Source: CAYOVG01 sp964407285
GTDB taxonomy: Bacteria > Desulfobacterota > Syntrophobacteria > Syntrophobacterales > Syntrophobacteraceae
NCBI GenBank assembly: GCA_964407285.1
Contig: CAYOVG010000137.1
Span: forward strand, 1 to 16,699
DNA length: 16,699 bases
Direction: 5' to 3'
Below, in pieces: positions 14,150 through 16,699 of the stretch. Below the pieces are notes generated by a model, which saw only the letters and a program-made list of their open reading frames with translations, had not been told where the DNA came from and did no database searches. Numbering within the stretch: the stretch's first letter is position 1; each line of letters starts with the position of its first letter. The translations under genes were made by a program, and so were the position numbers.

Positions 14150-15708
14150 CTACTTCACGGAGAAGCACCCGGTAGTGGAATTGACATCGGGATAGGTGGA
14201 GGACTCGACCTTGATGGTGCATTCCTCCGTGCTCGCCTCGGGTTTCCAGAGATAGTATCCGGTGTTCTCCACATCCCCGACAATGAGAGAAAAACTCTTT
14301 CCCCCGTCGGTGGAGCAGTAGATATTCACGGTTCCTTTGTGTCCTTGCGGGGCTATACCCTGTGCGCGCCACTGAATCCAGGCGCTCGTACCCTTCGTGC
14401 ACTCGCCCCGCGGAATGTAGACCTGCACGTGTGCTCCGGGTCCCAACGGCGGCGGGGGCTGGCTGAAGGAGGTCGCCCGCGTGGAGCGCGAACCGCTCGA
14501 ACGCGAGCTTTTTGCCGGTGCGGAAGACGTAGCGGCGGATCCATGACTTCTTTTGACGGTGAGGGTCCCGGCCTCATCCGCCCACACCCAGTAGGCCTTT
14601 CCCGGCTCCATCTTGGAGGCTGTCACGTACTCCCCCGACCCGTCCCAGTAGTAGAGGTTTTCACCCAATCCGAGGGATGCGTTGCTCTCATCCGATGTGA
14701 CGTCGGACCAGGAGACGGACAGGTCGTGGTAGGGGCAGGCGACCACCTGGTAGCCCGCCGACAGCGTCTTCCGAAAGTGGTTGTAAAGGACCCTCCGACA
14801 TAGACTATATCGCTGCCGGAGACCGCCATGGCGGATACGGGAGCATCGGTTTCCTCGCTCAGGGGAGACCATCCCGAGCCGGAATCCCACCGGCCGATGT
14901 AGTTCAGCTCTATCATGGGATCGCCGATTATCCCGGTAAAACTCCCCGCCATGTACAGGCTACCGTCGCCGGCCAGGGCAAGCGCGGAAACCCGGCCCAT
15001 GATTCCGTCGGTTATATCCGACCATGCGCCGCCGACGGCATTGCGTTTTACGAGATAGTAGTAGCCGTCATTCCACATGGACGCTCTTCCCACATACAGG
15101 TTATCGCTCTCGTCCAGCGCAACGGCATGGATTTCGTTGAAGTTCGAAGCGCCCAAGTCGGTCCATGCTCCGCTCCCGCCGCCGTTCGGGTCCCACTTCG
15201 CGACGTAGTTGAGTGTTGTCGATTCATCGCCCGTAGCGATGAAATCGCCGGCGGCATATACGATTCCGCTGCCGCCGTCGACCGCAATGGCCCGAACGCT
15301 GCCGTCCAACCCCTCGCCCAGGGCGGACCATGTGCTCGCGTCGGGCTCCCACCTGGCTATGTTCTTCATCACAGCCCCGTTCGTGGCGGGGGATTCGAAC
15401 GATCCGCCGACATAGACGTAAGACCCGTGGGCAACGATTGCGTAGACATCGCCGGTGATGCCGGACTGGACGAATTTGGTGCTCCAGTTTCGCCCCGCGC
15501 CCGCGCTTGGGGGGAGCGCCAGGACCATGAGAACCATTGCCGCGGCGGCCAGGAGCGAACCAGGGCCGCGGACCGGCGGGATGCGCTGCAACCGCCCGGC
15601 GTCGCGGACTGCCCGGTTGCGCTTTGACGAGGGGACCGGCCGCCGACGCGAACCGGGAAGCAACTCAATCGATTGTTTCTCTGAATATGGGAATGTAGAC
15701 CCGCACAT
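14150..15708 (-). pseudogene. Secreted beta-propeller-like protein, broken by a frameshift
   Basis: Two overlapping - strand frames read as one protein. The first (15708 to ~14785) has a long Arg-rich N-region, a hydrophobic segment ~51-71 ending PPSAGA (probable signal peptide), and about five repeats of the form VYVGGSF...NIARWEP...WSALGEGLDGSVRAIAV, typical of propeller proteins. It then degenerates into an Arg-rich out-of-frame tail ending at 14623. The second frame resumes at ~14770 with TLSAGYQVVACPY, a GYWV-type domain (KMEPGKAYWVWADEAGTLTV), a Pro/Ser linker, and an Ig-like domain (GTSAWIQWRA, YCSTDGGKSF, NTGYYLW) ending at 14150. Restoring one frame needs a -1 shift near 14765-14800; no slippery heptamer is seen there. 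ATG 15708 follows GGGGAGGGG, an excellent ribosome-binding site. Its role is unknown; it is likely cell-surface or secreted. A sequencing error could also explain the break. Confidence 0.75.
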
Positions 15709-15984
15709 TTTCCACCCCTCCCCGAGGAGCACGAACACAAGATTTTCGGAGGACCGGTATACAACGTTCAGAACGGATGACTCAACTCGATCACGAACTC
15801 AAAACGGATGGGAGATGCATAATAACAGGAATACAGAGCGGATGCTATTGAGAACTTGTAACTGAAAGCGAAGAAGCAGAGGAAAGCATATTCACGGGTG
15901 CAGGCGTTGAACGGACGGCATTATACGGAAGAAGTCCGCAAAAGGATTGAAGGATATTTCCTTGCTTGCGTAGAAGAGAGTTTC
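15709..15984. other. Intergenic region between the MacB-like and propeller genes
   Basis: No credible gene lies in these 276 bp. On the - strand a weak promoter-like pair, TTGAGT and TGTATA separated by 16 bp (about 15785-15758), precedes the propeller gene. A short hairpin AAGGA/TCCTT (15950-15963) lies just after the MacB-like stop and may end that transcript. Confidence 0.35.
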
Positions 15985-16699
15985 TCAATCGGCCTTGAGA
16001 GCGTCGATGATGTTTGTCCTGGACGCCTGGTGGGCCGGATAGAAGCCGAAGAATATGCCGGTGACGCATGAAATTCCGACCCCCAGCGCGATGGGCGTGG
16101 CGGTGATGAAGAAGGTCCAGCCCGAATAGCGGCTGAGAAAATAGCTTGCGGAAATCCCGAGGGCGCTTCCCGCCATCCCGCCGATCAGGCAGAGGATGAG
16201 CGCTTCCACCAGGAACTGGATCTCGATGTCCGCGCGCCCGGCTCCGATCGCGCGCCGCAGCCCGATTTCGTTTCGCCTCTCCGTCACGGACACCAGCATC
16301 ACGTTCATCACGCCTATCCCGCCCACCAGCAGGGAAATGCTCCCTATGGCGCCGAGGAACAGGGAAAACATCCGCATCTGTTTCTGCATTTCGGCGATCA
16401 GTTGCTCTGCGGTGGATACGCGCGCATCGACCGGCCTGGGTCCCTGCCTGAAATAGTTCTCTATTTCTTCCACCACCCGCCCGGGGACCGCCCGAGGCTT
16501 CATGCGCGCCGCCATCCGCGTGACGGCCGCGCCGGGGTCGAGTCTCTGAGCGGCTTTTATGGGCGCCAGGATGCAGCGGTTGATCTCGTAGGGCTGCATT
16601 CCGCCCTGCGACTGCCTGTCGAGCACGCCCACTATCGTGAAGAGGTTTTCCTCTATCCTGATTTCCTTGCCTATGAGAGAGCTTTCCCCGGTGATCCGC
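15985..16699 (-). CDS. MacB/FtsX-type ABC transporter permease, C-terminal part (partial)
   Basis: The frame is open to the window edge, so the N terminus is outside; ~237 residues are visible. They start in the extracytoplasmic domain (GKEIRIEENLFTIVGVLDRQ, a MacB-type core beta strand pattern) and end with the FtsX permease domain: three TM segments with the signature LLVGGIGVMNVMLVSVTERRNEIGLRRAIGA, and a last TM followed by GFYPAHQASRTNIIDALKAD. Such permeases work with a cytoplasmic ATPase and often a periplasmic adaptor to move macrolides, lipoproteins or secreted peptides out of the periplasm. The ATPase gene is not in view. It lies upstream of, and on the same strand as, the secreted propeller gene, 276 bp apart, so it may or may not be related to it. 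Confidence 0.93.
   Translation of the reverse strand, partial: RITGESSLIGKEIRIEENLFTIVGVLDRQSQGGMQPYEINRCILAPIKAAQRLDPGAAVTRMAARMKPRAVPGRVVEEIENYFRQGPRPVDARVSTAEQLIAEMQKQMRMFSLFLGAIGSISLLVGGIGVMNVMLVSVTERRNEIGLRRAIGAGRADIEIQFLVEALILCLIGGMAGSALGISASYFLSRYSGWTFFITATPIALGVGISCVTGIFFGFYPAHQASRTNIIDALKAD

Noticed and set aside
14765..14800. Programmed -1 ribosomal frameshifting as explanation for the split propeller gene
   Set aside because: No X-XXY-YYZ slippery heptamer is visible on the - strand in the required window; mutation or sequencing error is simpler.
15455..15865. 136-codon + strand frame opposite the start of the propeller gene
   Set aside because: It is antisense to the signal-sequence region, Arg-rich, with no domain; it looks like a shadow.

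Overview
The window is high-GC, dense, signalling-rich bacterial DNA. The gene families present are typical of Deltaproteobacteria/Desulfobacterota: a CheA/CheX/CheY set, a Cys-rich PAS-GGDEF protein, an NtrB/NtrC pair, a TauE/SafE permease with a dedicated partner, and PEP-synthase-like signalling proteins. A sulfate-reducing or syntrophic relative (for example Syntrophobacterales) is my best guess. No rRNA or other taxonomic marker is present, so this rests on gene content.

Layout. (1) Positions 1-2091, + strand, form a tight operon: the C-terminal end of a CheA-like kinase ATPase domain, a CheX-like phosphatase, a CheY-like receiver and a PAS-GGDEF diguanylate cyclase. (2) Positions 2336-5288 hold a membrane histidine kinase overlapping by 26 bp an NtrC-type sigma-54 activator. 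(3) Positions 5289-5621 are a regulatory gap with a near-consensus sigma-54 promoter (TGGCACG-N4-TTGC) and two upstream dyads. (4) Positions 5622-8054 are a three-gene operon: TauE/SafE permease, unknown two-TM membrane protein, universal stress protein. (5) Positions 8267-12179 hold a degenerate receiver, a canonical stand-alone receiver, and an 885-residue PEP-synthase-like protein that lacks the C-terminal PEP/pyruvate-binding barrel and instead carries flanking domains of unknown function. (6) Positions 12292-13914 hold ndk and an MltD-like lytic transglycosylase. (7) On the - strand, 14150-15708 is a secreted beta-propeller-like protein gene broken by a frameshift, and 15985-16699 is the C-terminal part of a MacB-type ABC permease that runs off the window.

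How it may work together (inference): the kinase/NtrC pair probably drives the sigma-54 promoter and so controls export of an anion, perhaps a sulfur oxyanion or organosulfonate, by the TauE/SafE pair together with the stress protein. The two receivers and the PEP-synthase-like protein downstream look like further signalling or energy-state parts of the same island. The strongest candidate for an undescribed system is this 2336-12179 block.
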